The notes under the pieces were generated by a model, which saw only the letters and a program-made list of their open reading frames with translations, did not search any database and was not told the DNA's origin. Positions 25,765 through 33,974 of a stretch of 64,000 nt of DNA are shown piece after piece. Positions within the stretch are counted from its first letter, which is position 1. Each line of letters begins with the position of its first letter. Location of the stretch: positions 62,001 to 126,000 of the forward strand of contig NZ_BDBV01000001.1 of assembly GCF_001613165.1 (NCBI RefSeq), given 5' to 3'. This stretch comes from Nocardia mexicana NBRC 108244. Lineage in GTDB: Bacteria > Actinomycetota > Actinomycetes > Mycobacteriales > Mycobacteriaceae. The position numbers and the translations under genes are program-made.

Positions 25765-26736
25765 ATGCGCCCGGTCGTCATTGTCGGCTACAGCGATGCG
25801 ATGCTGCTCGAAATTGCTTGTACGGCAGACGCTTTCGACGTCGCGAACCGCCTCGGCGCGACTCCGGGCTACCGGGTGCGACTGGCCGGTCCGGAGCAGG
25901 GCCCGATGCACAGCAGCTCCGGAATGACCCTGCTGGCTCCGCATCGGCTCGACCGGATCGACGGCCCGCTCGACACCCTGATCGTCGCGGGCGGCCCGGG
26001 CAGCAGGACGGTGGTCACCGACGGCCCGACGCTCGCCCACGTGCGCAGGCTCGCCGCCAGCAGCCGGCGGGTCGCCTCGATCTGCTCCGGCGCCTTCGTG
26101 CTGGCCGCGGTGGGCCTGCTGGACGGCAGGCGGGCGACCACCCACTGGCAGTACGCGAACGAACTCGCGCGGCAGTATCCGCGGGTGACGGTCGATCCGG
26201 CGCCGCTGTTCGTCAAGGACGGGCCGGTGTACACCGGGGCCGGGGTGACCAGCGCGCTCGACCTGTCCCTCGCCCTCATCGAGGAGGATCACGGCCCGAC
26301 CCTGGCGCGGGAGCTGGCCCGGAGCCTGGTCGTCTATCTGCAGCGTCCCGGAAATCAGGCGCAGGTCAGCATGTTTCTCGCCGCGCCGCCGCCCGAGCAC
26401 CGCGTGGTCCGCGATCTGACCGCGCATATCGCCGGGAACCTCGGCGCGGACCTGGGCACCGCCGCGCTCGCCGCCCGGGCGGGCACCAGCACGCGCCAGC
26501 TCAGCCGGCTGTTCGACACGCACCTCGGTACCACGCCCAGCCGCTACGTCCGCGCCGTGCGCACCGAGGCGGCGGCCCAGTTGCTGTCGAGCACGGATCT
26601 CCCGCTGACCGCCGTGGCCCGCCGCTGCGGTTTCGGCTCGACCGAGACGCTGCGGCAGACCTTTCTCGACCACTACGGCACCGCGCCCTCGGCGTACCGC
26701 CGCACCTACCGGTGCGCCGTCTCGGCGTCGAGCTGA
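25765..26736 (+). CDS. GlxA-like transcriptional regulator (DJ-1/PfpI + AraC HTH)
   Basis: 323 residues from the ATG at 25765. The N-terminal DJ-1/PfpI-like sensor domain (about 1-185) retains SICSGAFVLAAVGLL and ATTHW. The C-terminal AraC/XylS double helix-turn-helix (about 215-315) contains LAARAGTSTRQLSRLFDTHL and LTAVARRCGFGSTETLRQTF. The longer frame from 25708 lacks a good start. It is divergent from a DJ-1 family gene with the same fold, suggesting that enzyme and sensor recognise related ligands. It acts as a DNA-binding activator or repressor. Confidence 0.9.
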   Translation: MRPVVIVGYSDAMLLEIACTADAFDVANRLGATPGYRVRLAGPEQGPMHSSSGMTLLAPHRLDRIDGPLDTLIVAGGPGSRTVVTDGPTLAHVRRLAASSRRVASICSGAFVLAAVGLLDGRRATTHWQYANELARQYPRVTVDPAPLFVKDGPVYTGAGVTSALDLSLALIEEDHGPTLARELARSLVVYLQRPGNQAQVSMFLAAPPPEHRVVRDLTAHIAGNLGADLGTAALAARAGTSTRQLSRLFDTHLGTTPSRYVRAVRTEAAAQLLSSTDLPLTAVARRCGFGSTETLRQTFLDHYGTAPSAYRRTYRCAVSASS

Positions 26737-26920
26737 GACCCGCGTCTCCCGGCGACGTTCCCAACTCTAGGAATAACTTTCGTCACATCCCGCGGAGGTC
26801 GGTTCACGCTGGTCACCCCGGGCAGAGCCGGGATCCCGGCGCCGGGCCGATTTCTCCGCCATTTCCGGCCCGTTAACCTGTTGATCATGGTTCGCTGTCG
26901 CAGAATCTGAAGGAGCGCCC

Positions 26921-27004
26921 GTGCAACAGGTCCGTGTGCCCGCATCCCCGGGCAACCCGCGACGGGCCGCGCCCGCGGCCGACGGATATCGGACGTTGCG
27001 ATGA
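26921..27004 (+). CDS. Small upstream ORF (27 aa) coupled to the metallopeptidase
   Basis: A GTG at 26921 has a near-perfect AAGGAG ribosome site five bases upstream (26910-26915). It opens a 27-codon frame (starting MQQVRVPASPG, ending DGYRTLR) whose TGA stop (27002-27004) overlaps the metallopeptidase ATG at 27001 as ATGA. The metallopeptidase itself has no good ribosome site, so re-initiation after this ORF would explain its translation. The peptide is basic and Pro/Ala-rich, without a recognised motif. Confidence 0.5.
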   Translation: MQQVRVPASPGNPRRAAPAADGYRTLR

Positions 27005-27957
27005 CCATCGAAACCTGCCTGCTCGCATACGGTTTCACCGTTGCGGTGCTGGCACCCCGAATGCTGGTCCGGCTCACGCACACCGGGGTGGCGCCGAAGT
27101 TCGGTCTCACCGCGTGGGTGTGCGTGCTGGGTTCGGTGCTGGCGGCCTGGATCGGCGCGGTGGTCACCCTGATCGCCTCCGTGGTGATCCACACGGTCAT
27201 GTCCGAGCCACTGGTCCTGGAGGCCTGCTACACCGACCTGCACAACGAGATGACCGGCCGCTACGGGCCGGTGGCGCAGGGCGGTGTGATCGGCCTGGCC
27301 GGGTTCGCCGGGCTGGCGACGATCGTGCTGGTGGCGCGGCTGATCGGGCTGCTGGTGCGGGCGCGCTCCAGCACGCACGAGCACGCGTGGCTGGCACGGG
27401 CGGCGGGACGGCACGATCCCGGGCTCGACGCCGTCGTCGTCGACGTCGGCGAACCGGCCGCCTACTCGGTGGCCGGGCGGCCGCATGCCGTCGTCGTCAC
27501 CACGGGGGCGCTCGCTGTCCTCGACGAGCGACAGCTGGACGCGGTCCTGGCGCACGAACGCGCGCATCTGCTCGGCCGCCATCACGTCCTGCTGTCGCTG
27601 ACCCGGGGCCTCGCGGCCGTCCTCCCCCGCCTCGAGGTGTTCCGTATCGGCGCCGTGGAGGTCGCCCGGCTCCTCGAAATGTGTGCCGACGACCATGCGG
27701 TCCGCACCTACGGCCGGCACGCGCTGATCAACGCGCTGGTGACCATGACACCGGGCCGGATGCGCGAGGACCGGATCGCCACGGCCGCCGATATCGGTCT
27801 CGTCACCCGCGTCGAACGGCTCGCCGCACCGGCGGCCACGGCCCGCAGGATCCGGATTCGCCTCCTGCTGCTCGCCGCCGTCGCCGCCTCCGCGCTCGGC
27901 CCCTCCGCCGCCGTGCTGGCCGCGGTCACCGGCCTCGGCGTGGCGGGCAGCTGCTGA
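27001..27957 (+). CDS. M56-family membrane metallopeptidase
   Basis: This 318-residue membrane protein has hydrophobic segments near residues 5-25, 38-65, 95-120 and 295-315. The zinc motif HExxH is present as HERAHLLGRHH near residue 185, with a downstream EMCADDHA that supplies the third ligand region. This is the BlaR1/MecR1 peptidase core without the penicillin-sensor domain, a type abundant in Actinobacteria. A BlaI-like repressor usually accompanies it but none is adjacent. The substrate is unknown. Translation is probably coupled to the small ORF at 26921. Confidence 0.87.
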   Translation: MTIETCLLAYGFTVAVLAPRMLVRLTHTGVAPKFGLTAWVCVLGSVLAAWIGAVVTLIASVVIHTVMSEPLVLEACYTDLHNEMTGRYGPVAQGGVIGLAGFAGLATIVLVARLIGLLVRARSSTHEHAWLARAAGRHDPGLDAVVVDVGEPAAYSVAGRPHAVVVTTGALAVLDERQLDAVLAHERAHLLGRHHVLLSLTRGLAAVLPRLEVFRIGAVEVARLLEMCADDHAVRTYGRHALINALVTMTPGRMREDRIATAADIGLVTRVERLAAPAATARRIRIRLLLLAAVAASALGPSAAVLAAVTGLGVAGSC

Positions 27958-27996
27958 GCGGGATCCATCGCCCGAATCGGTACACCTTGTCCTGAA

Positions 27997-28012
27997 TACA
28001 GAATCCGCTGTA
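27997..28012. promoter_or_regulatory. Candidate ArsR operator
   Basis: TACAG-N6-CTGTA (27997-28012) is a perfect 5+5 inverted repeat just 10 bases before the regulator start, in the place expected for metal-dependent autorepression. Confidence 0.5.
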
Positions 28013-28022
28013 CCTTTTGAGG

Positions 28023-28352
28023 GTGGACACCCTGACGCACAGCGACGCGCTGTCCCGGTTCGGCTACGCCCTGTCGGATTCGACGCGCACGCGGATCCTG
28101 CTCAGCCTGCGAGCCGCACCCGGATACCCGTCGGAGCTGGCCGACAAGATCGGGGTCTCGCGCCAGATCCTGTCCAATCACCTCGCCTGCCTGCGCGGCT
28201 GCGGGCTCGTGGTCGCGGTCCCGGAGGGGCGCCGCGCCCGGTACGAGCTGGCCGATCCGCGCATCGGCCGCGCCCTCGACGATCTGGTGGGCCTGGTCCT
28301 CGCCGTGGACCCGGCCTGCTGCGCCGCCGCCGACGCAGAGGACTGCTGCTGA
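28023..28352 (+). CDS. ArsR-family metal-responsive repressor
   Basis: This is a 109-residue winged helix-turn-helix repressor. The DNA-recognition region (about 35-65) contains ELADKIGVSRQILSNHLACLR. The C-terminal tail has four Cys in two CC pairs (DPACCAAADAEDCC), a likely thiolate metal site in addition to the Cys in the recognition helix. In ArsR/SmtB regulators, metal binding releases DNA. The GTG start at 28023 is close to the putative operator. The stop overlaps the CDF transporter start by one base. It probably senses a soft metal such as Cd, Pb, Zn, Ni or Co. Confidence 0.9.
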   Translation: MDTLTHSDALSRFGYALSDSTRTRILLSLRAAPGYPSELADKIGVSRQILSNHLACLRGCGLVVAVPEGRRARYELADPRIGRALDDLVGLVLAVDPACCAAADAEDCC

Positions 28353-29047
28353 TGTCGGCGCTCGGGATGCCGCTCGCGCCGACGGGTCCGAGCATCGAAC
28401 GCCGGGCCGTGCTGTCCCGGCGGATCCGCTGGTTCGTGGCCGCGACGATCTCCTACAACGTGCTCGAGGCGATCGTCGCGCTCGCCGAGGGCACCCGGGT
28501 GTCGTCGGCGGCGCTGATCGGGTTCGGGCTGGATTCGGTCATCGAGGTGTCCTCGGCCGCGGCGGTGGCGTGGCAGTTCGCCGGGCGCGATCCCGAGGCG
28601 CGGGAGAGGGTGGCGTTGCGCATCATCGCGTTCTCCTTCTTCGCCCTGGCCGCCTACGTGACCGTCGACGCGATCCGGTCGCTGCTCGGCCTCGGCGAGG
28701 CACGGCACTCCCCGCTCGGAATCGGGCTGGCCGCGGCGAGTCTGGCCGTCATGCCGGTGCTGTCGTGGGCGCAGCGGCGCACCGGACGCGAGCTGGGATC
28801 GGCCTCGGCGGTCGCCGACTCCAAGCAGACCCTGCTGTGCACCTACCTGTCCGCGGTCCTGCTGGTCGGCCTGCTGCTCAACTGGCTGTTCGGCTGGTCG
28901 TGGGCGGACCCGATCGCCGCACTGGTGATCGCGGTCATCGCGACCAAGGAGGGCATGAACGCCTGGCGAGGCGACACCTGCTGCGCCACAACAACTTCCG
29001 GCCACGCAACGGCCTGCTGCTCAGAGCGGCCGAAGGAAGCCGGGTGA
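28352..29047 (+). CDS. CDF-like cation transporter with Cys/His-rich tail
   Basis: This 231-residue inner-membrane protein has about six helices. It carries the CDF metal-site Asp residues in GFGLDSVIEV (helix 2) and in VADSKQTLLCTY/WADPIAALVIA (helices 5-6). It lacks the usual cytoplasmic C-terminal domain. Instead it ends in a short tail with four Cys and one His (DTCCATTTSGHATACC), which may bind the exported metal. It is co-translated with the ArsR repressor, pointing to inducible metal efflux. Its 3' end overlaps the convergent gene at 29021 by 27 bases. Confidence 0.87.
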   Translation: MSALGMPLAPTGPSIERRAVLSRRIRWFVAATISYNVLEAIVALAEGTRVSSAALIGFGLDSVIEVSSAAAVAWQFAGRDPEARERVALRIIAFSFFALAAYVTVDAIRSLLGLGEARHSPLGIGLAAASLAVMPVLSWAQRRTGRELGSASAVADSKQTLLCTYLSAVLLVGLLLNWLFGWSWADPIAALVIAVIATKEGMNAWRGDTCCATTTSGHATACCSERPKEAG

Positions 29048-30223
29048 GATGACGGTGAGGCGCAGGGCGTCGTCGCGGTGGGTCAGGGTGAGTTCGAACC
29101 AGTCGGGGGTGCGGGCCTGGGCGACGATGCCGTCGGGATCCGTCGACAGCGTGACATCCCAGCCGTTGCGCTCCCAGGTGCGGACGATCACGGGCGGGTA
29201 GATTTCCGCGCGATCCGGGGGCGGGGGGTCGAGGAGATAGCGGGTTTCCAGCCGCTCGCCCATGTAGACGGTGCCCGCGTCGTCGTCCAGCGGCAGCAGC
29301 AGTTCGCCGTCGAGGCCGCCCTGCGGGTGTATCCGCACCTGCCCACCCAGGGCGTCGAGCAGTTCCGCGACGAGGTCGCGAGTGCGTTCGCGCGCAGCGT
29401 CTTCGGTGAGTTCGCGGGTCCACGCCACCGCCCTCGCCACGCGCGGCATCGACTCGATCGGCAGCAACTCGTCCGATGTCGGCGGCTCCGCGGGCGCATC
29501 GGGCTCGGGCGGGTGATCGCGCTCGAGTTCGAAGCCGTAGCTCATCAGATCGTCGAAGGTCTGCGCGAAATCCCGCGGCCGCTCCATATTTCCGCCGTAC
29601 TCCCAGCCGACGGTCCCGTCCGGCAGGTCCGGAGAGGCGAAGTAGCACGTATCCCCGAGCCCCTTGGCGATCAGCATCGCCCGGTCTCCCGAAATATCCT
29701 CGCCCGCTTCCCAATTGCGCACCGGCTCCGCGAGTTTCAGCTCACGGTAGGTCCGCATGTCGCGGGGTCTGGTGGGACCGAAGGAGATTCCGTCGAGATC
29801 GGTGAATCCCGCGTGCACCGTGCTCAGGAAGACTCGCAGCGCCTCGGGCAGGGCGTCCCAGTGCGGCGGCCGGTCCGCGCCGAAGGTCGCGGGATCCCAT
29901 CCGATCCGAAACTCGTGCGGCTGGAACGGTTTCCGCAGCGCGTACAGCAATACCCAGTCCCCGCGCAGCAGGCATACGCGCACGTCGTCGAGGCATTCGT
30001 CCAGCACGTCGCCGAACCGCCGCACCACATCCACGAACATGTCGAGGTTCCACAGCGCCACCGCGGCGGCGCACCGGGCGCGGGCGTCGGGGCCGCCCGC
30101 GACACCGGCCCACCGCGCCGGAACATGGGCCGCGGCAGCCGAACCCGGCTCGACGAGCAGCGCCGAACCGGGACCGAACTCGGCCACGACACGCGCGAAG
30201 TCCACAGTGTCCACGACGGACAT
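29021..30223 (-). CDS. Hypothetical protein, large cytoplasmic
   Basis: About 400 residues from the ATG at 30223 (MSVVDTVDF); the frame stays open to 30298. It is Trp- and acid-rich, with no membrane segments. Residues ~130-250 (ISFGPTRPRDMRTYRELKL, then GDTCYFASPDLPDGTVGWEY) loosely recall SMI1/KNR4-type proteins, which include polymorphic-toxin immunity proteins. No toxin gene is nearby, so this is only suggestive. It is divergent from the hydrolase at 30297. Confidence 0.72.
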   Translation of the reverse strand: MSVVDTVDFARVVAEFGPGSALLVEPGSAAAAHVPARWAGVAGGPDARARCAAAVALWNLDMFVDVVRRFGDVLDECLDDVRVCLLRGDWVLLYALRKPFQPHEFRIGWDPATFGADRPPHWDALPEALRVFLSTVHAGFTDLDGISFGPTRPRDMRTYRELKLAEPVRNWEAGEDISGDRAMLIAKGLGDTCYFASPDLPDGTVGWEYGGNMERPRDFAQTFDDLMSYGFELERDHPPEPDAPAEPPTSDELLPIESMPRVARAVAWTRELTEDAARERTRDLVAELLDALGGQVRIHPQGGLDGELLLPLDDDAGTVYMGERLETRYLLDPPPPDRAEIYPPVIVRTWERNGWDVTLSTDPDGIVAQARTPDWFELTLTHRDDALRLTVISPGFLRPL

Positions 30224-30296
30224 CCAACCGCATTCCCACGCCTGAGGCGGCCCGCGCGGTTTTGCCCGGCAGGCAATCGCCGCGAGAATCGACCAC

Positions 30297-31181
30297 ATGG
30301 AAACCGCGCACGCACGCTCCGTGCGACTGAGTGATGGTCGGCGCCTGGGATACTACGAGTTCGGCGATCCCGACGGTGTGCCGTGCGTCTACGTGCCTGG
30401 ATGGCCCGCCTCCGGGCTCCTCGGCGGCATATACGACGCCCCCGCCCGCGACGCCGGGGTCCGGTGGATCTCCGTCGACAAGCCGGGCATCGGGAATTCG
30501 ACTGCCGACCCGCGCCGCTCACTGCTCGGCTACGCCGACGACCTCGCGCGGCTCGCCGACGACCTGGGTCTCGACCGCTTCGCCGTCGTCGGCGAATCGG
30601 GCGGCGCACCACACACTTTCGCTCTCGCGCATGCCCGGCCGGACCGTCTGACCACCGCCATCGTGGTGGCGGGCATGGGACCGGCCCACGAGAAGAACGT
30701 CCGCGAGGGCATGGGTACCACCAATCGCAGGCTGATCACCCTGGCCAGGCGCGCACCCTGGCTGCTGCGCCTGCAGATGCTGATGCTCGGCCGGATGCTG
30801 CGAGACCCGGCGAAGGCGCAGCGGTGGGAGCGTTCGATGCGCAGCCACGCCCTCGAAGCCGAGCGACAGGCGCTGGATCGGGTCGACACCACCTGGCTCA
30901 CCCGAGCCGCCGCGGACGCCCTGCGCGACGGCGGCCGAGCGGCAACCGAGGAACTGGCGATGATCACGCGCCCCTGGGGCTTCGCGCTGTCCGACATCAC
31001 CGTGCCCGTCGAACTCTGGCACGGCGCGGCGGATCGGAATGTACCGGTGGCGATCGCCCGCCGCCTCATCGACGAAATCCCCTCGTGCACACCGCATATC
31101 CTCGACGGCTACGGGCACAGCATCGGAGCGGCCGTCTGCCACGACGTCATGGCCGCGGTGCGAAAAGCGGCCCGGGACTGA
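30297..31181 (+). CDS. Alpha/beta-hydrolase
   Basis: This 294-residue enzyme has the canonical fold. The oxyanion region is near YVPGWPASG, the nucleophile elbow is GESGG (Ser ~100), the acid is near HGAADRNVPV, and the catalytic His is in LDGYGHS. No signal peptide is present, so it is cytoplasmic. The substrate is unknown (ester, epoxide or lactone). The start is the ATG at 30297. Its last 73 bases overlap the frame of a small membrane protein on the other strand. Confidence 0.88.
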   Translation: METAHARSVRLSDGRRLGYYEFGDPDGVPCVYVPGWPASGLLGGIYDAPARDAGVRWISVDKPGIGNSTADPRRSLLGYADDLARLADDLGLDRFAVVGESGGAPHTFALAHARPDRLTTAIVVAGMGPAHEKNVREGMGTTNRRLITLARRAPWLLRLQMLMLGRMLRDPAKAQRWERSMRSHALEAERQALDRVDTTWLTRAAADALRDGGRAATEELAMITRPWGFALSDITVPVELWHGAADRNVPVAIARRLIDEIPSCTPHILDGYGHSIGAAVCHDVMAAVRKAARD

Positions 31182-31420
31182 GCATCGGCCACTGCGGACG
31201 GACAGTCCAGGCCAGCCCTCCCGTGCGAGGGAGCAACGAAGCTGGAGGTGGTGGCGGCCCTGCCACCGCCCTCCGCGTCCCTGTGCGAGGTGATGAACGA
31301 GAGAAAGCCGATGACGTAGAGGAGAACGAACAGCAGCACGACGACGCCGAGCACGATAAGGACGATCAACCCGAGTTTGGGCTTCTTGGGCTGCGGCGGC
31401 GGAGGAGACATCGGCTGCAT
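31109..31420 (-). CDS. Small single-pass membrane protein
   Basis: Up to 103 residues: a Pro-rich, Lys-containing N-terminus (PPPPQPKKPK), one strong membrane helix (about 17-45), and a polar tail. This layout is common among unnamed actinobacterial membrane proteins. The last ~25 residues lie opposite the hydrolase 3' end and may be read-through shadow. Start ATG at 31420 or 31411. No function assigned. Confidence 0.5.
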   Translation of the reverse strand: MQPMSPPPPQPKKPKLGLIVLIVLGVVVLLFVLLYVIGFLSFITSHRDAEGGGRAATTSSFVAPSHGRAGLDCPSAVADAQSRAAFRTAAMTSWQTAAPMLCP

Positions 31421-31465
31421 CCGACCAATGATGCCAACCGTGATGCCGAACCAACGCGAAAACGA

Positions 31466-31487
31466 CCCGGAACCAAATAGTTCCGGG
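31466..31487 (-). terminator. Intrinsic terminator of the tRNA
   Basis: On the minus strand CCCGGAAC and GTTCCGGG pair perfectly around a 6-base loop and are followed by TCGTTTTC. The position, 12 bases past the tRNA 3' end, fits a classical terminator. Confidence 0.7.
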
Positions 31488-31499
31488 CCGTTTCCCTAG

Positions 31500-31573
31500 T
31501 AGCGGGGACAGGATTTGAACCTGCGACCTCTGGGTTATGAGCCCAACGAGCTACCGAGCTGCTCTACCCCGCG
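31500..31573 (-). tRNA. Initiator tRNA-Met (CAT anticodon)
   Basis: A 74-base cloverleaf is visible. The acceptor strand starts CGCGGGG and ends CCCCGC, followed by U72 and A73. The D-arm is AGAGCAGCTCGGTAGCTC, the anticodon loop CTCATAA, and the T-arm GCAGG-TTCAAAT-CCTGT. Position 1-72 is a C-U mismatch, and the anticodon stem has three consecutive G-C pairs. Both are hallmarks of initiator tRNA rather than elongator tRNA-Met. CCA is not encoded. Confidence 0.93.
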
Positions 31574-31584
31574 TCGTACTTATC

Positions 31585-31590
31585 ACCCTA
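31585..31590 (-). promoter_or_regulatory. Probable -10 box of the tRNA gene
   Basis: TAGGGT on the minus strand lies 11 bases before the tRNA 5' end. The -35 region is weak (TTAGGG about 18 bases further up). The promoter sits inside the 3' end of the MFS gene. Confidence 0.4.
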
Positions 31591-32808
31591 CACGCCGGTG
31601 CCGTCGTCCCCTAATCGCGCCGGTATCCGGGCAAGAAACGCCGCGAGCACGCCGATACCGGCGGCCGCGCAGAGGAAGGCCCCGGCGTATCCCGCGGCGC
31701 CGATGACCCAGCCGAGGGCGACGGCGCCGAGTCCCAGCCCGCCGTCGTAGGCGATGTTCCAGATCGTGCTGGCCGTGCCGCTGCGGCCGGTGCCGAGCAG
31801 CTGGATGGTCAGCACGAACGAATCGTTCTGGCAGGCACCGAATCCCGCGCCCAGCAGCGTGGCCCCGACGATCAGCAGGCCGTGCGTTCCCGCCAGGGCG
31901 GCGGCGATGAGCGCCAGCCCGGCCGCGCAGCACAGCACCGACCCCGCCAGCAGGCGGCCCGCGCCGAAACGATCGCCGATCACCCCGGCGCCCAGCCGCG
32001 CCGCGACCAGGGCGACAGATGCCGCGAGCAGCGCCCACGAAGCGGCCCCGTCCTCCGGAAGTGCCACCGGCAGAAAGGTTGTCGCGGCGCCGAAGGATCC
32101 GGCGGTCATCAAGAACAGCGCGATCGGTACCGCGATACTTCGCATATCGGTCATCGATCCCAACCGGAATGCGCCGCGATGGCCGCGCGGCAACAGCGAC
32201 GCCAGCAGCGCACCCGCGAGGCACGCGGCCGCGGCACCCCAGAACACGACCGAGAATCCCCATGTCCGAGCGATCCATACGCCCCCGGCGAGCGCGGCGA
32301 GATTGGGCAGGGCGGCGGCCGCGCCGTACAGCGAGGCCGCGGAGGACAACTTGCCGACGGCGGCCAGGTCCGCGACGAGCGTGGCTCCGGCCGTGACCAC
32401 CAGCCCGAACCCGATACCCCGGACCACCGTGATCACCGCGATCGGAGCGAGGTCGGCGGACAGCACGTACAGCGGCGTCGGCGCCCCGAGCAGCACCGCG
32501 CCGATAATGATCATCGTCCGCAGCGAGACGACCCGGAACAGCCACGGCACGGCCAGCTGGGTGGCCACGGTGGCGGCCATCATGACCCCCGTCGTCGACC
32601 CCACGGCCACGCTGGCCGCCCCGCCGGTCGCGGACCACAGCGGGACGACCGACAGCAGCGCCGCGTAGTTGACGAAGGCGAGGAACGTCACCGCCAGGAG
32701 CACCGCGAAACCGCTCGGCGAGGGTATCCGAAATCCCTTGCCGTGGTACGCGTTTCCTGCCGGCCGCGGCTCGCATACCGCTCCGGCGCGATCGGTCTCC
32801 GGCGTCAT
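31588..32808 (-). CDS. MFS transporter
   Basis: About 406 residues with 12 predicted helices and a ~40-residue cytoplasmic N-terminus. The pattern (NYAALLSVVPLW, then VVRGIGFGLVVTAGATLVAD, then AGVIGDRFGAGRLLAG) is that of sugar/drug-type facilitators. It probably exports a small molecule. The ATG at 32808 is preferred; GTG at 32832 adds eight residues. It is divergent from the LysR gene, the likely regulator. Its 3' end carries the tRNA promoter. Confidence 0.87.
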   Translation of the reverse strand: MTPETDRAGAVCEPRPAGNAYHGKGFRIPSPSGFAVLLAVTFLAFVNYAALLSVVPLWSATGGAASVAVGSTTGVMMAATVATQLAVPWLFRVVSLRTMIIIGAVLLGAPTPLYVLSADLAPIAVITVVRGIGFGLVVTAGATLVADLAAVGKLSSAASLYGAAAALPNLAALAGGVWIARTWGFSVVFWGAAAACLAGALLASLLPRGHRGAFRLGSMTDMRSIAVPIALFLMTAGSFGAATTFLPVALPEDGAASWALLAASVALVAARLGAGVIGDRFGAGRLLAGSVLCCAAGLALIAAALAGTHGLLIVGATLLGAGFGACQNDSFVLTIQLLGTGRSGTASTIWNIAYDGGLGLGAVALGWVIGAAGYAGAFLCAAAGIGVLAAFLARIPARLGDDGTGV

Positions 32809-32955
32809 CGTGTCGACCTCGCTCTCCGCCACTCCCCGGCCGGGCCGGTGGGCCTGTTGCTGGGCACGGTTCCACCATCACGCGGGACCCCGTATTCTGT
32901 CCAACGATGAACCACGATCCCAGCCATCACGAATCTCGATAACGAGGGGTGCGCG

Positions 32956-33855
32956 GTGGACACCAGGCTGCTGCGCAGCTTCCTGGCCGTCGCACGGTCG
33001 GGAAGCTTCACCGACGCGGCCCTGGAACTCGGATACACCCAGTCGACCGTGACCGGTCACGTGCAGAAACTCGAACGCCAACTCGGTGGCCGCCTGCTGG
33101 ACCGGCTCTCCTCCGGGGTCGTCGTCACCGACCTCGGCGCCCGCCTGATCGCGCACGCGGAGGAGGTGCTCGCCGCGGAGGACCGGCTGCGGGCGCTCAC
33201 CGCGCCGAGCGGTTCCCGACCCTCCGGCACCGTGCGCGTGATCGCCCCGGAGTCGCTGTGCACCTACCGCCTGCCCGCCGTCATCGGCGCCGTCCGTGCG
33301 GCGGAACCCGACGTGCAGATATGGATCAGCCCCGGCGGCATCGGCGACGCGCTGGACGCGGTGCGCCGCGGCACCGCCGATCTCGCGCTCACGATGGAGC
33401 CCCGAGCGCCGGTGACCGATCTCGCCCTGGAGAAGATCGGGACGGAGCCGCTGATCCTGGTCGATCACGGTGCGCGGATCGGTGATTCGACGACGTGGGC
33501 CGAACTGGCCGGGCGCGACGCCCTGCTCATCGAGGAGGGCTGCGGCTACAGCGACGACGTCGCGAACCATCTCGCCGCGACCGGCGCGGGCCCCGGGCGC
33601 CGCTCCCGCTTCGGCAGCATCGAGGCCATCAAGCGCTGCGTCGCCGTCGGACTGGGCTGGACGGCCCTCCCGGCGATCAGCGCCGAATCCGAGATCCGCT
33701 CCGGCGAACTGCGCATCATCCCCGGCCCCGACCTGCCCGCCTGCGATATCCACATGGCCACACACCCCCGCCGCCACCCCGGCCCGGCCCTGGAGGTCGT
33801 CCTCGCCGAACTCCGCCGCACCTGGGCCCGATCGCGACCGCCGAAAAGGAACTAG
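32956..33855 (+). CDS. LysR-family transcriptional regulator
   Basis: This 299-residue regulator has an N-terminal winged helix-turn-helix (about 1-60, SGSFTDAALELGYTQSTVTG) and a periplasmic-binding-like effector domain (about 90-295). The GTG at 32956 follows GAGGGG. A CTCG-ATAA-CGAG repeat (32935-32946) sits just upstream, and CCATCACG occurs twice in the gap (32875 and 32924). The divergent MFS gene is the obvious target. Confidence 0.91.
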   Translation: MDTRLLRSFLAVARSGSFTDAALELGYTQSTVTGHVQKLERQLGGRLLDRLSSGVVVTDLGARLIAHAEEVLAAEDRLRALTAPSGSRPSGTVRVIAPESLCTYRLPAVIGAVRAAEPDVQIWISPGGIGDALDAVRRGTADLALTMEPRAPVTDLALEKIGTEPLILVDHGARIGDSTTWAELAGRDALLIEEGCGYSDDVANHLAATGAGPGRRSRFGSIEAIKRCVAVGLGWTALPAISAESEIRSGELRIIPGPDLPACDIHMATHPRRHPGPALEVVLAELRRTWARSRPPKRN

Positions 33856-33974
33856 TACACGCGCCCTCGGACCGGAAGCTACGTCGCCGAATTCAGGGAT
33901 CCACCTGATGCGCGGGGAGCCGGTTGCCGACGAGACTCGGATGAACAAGATCGAGTCGAATCGAAAGCGAGCCC

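Noticed and set aside
29021..30223. SMI1/KNR4-type immunity protein of a polymorphic toxin system
   Set aside because: The resemblance is weak and no toxin, secretion or immunity partner is adjacent, so it is left as hypothetical.
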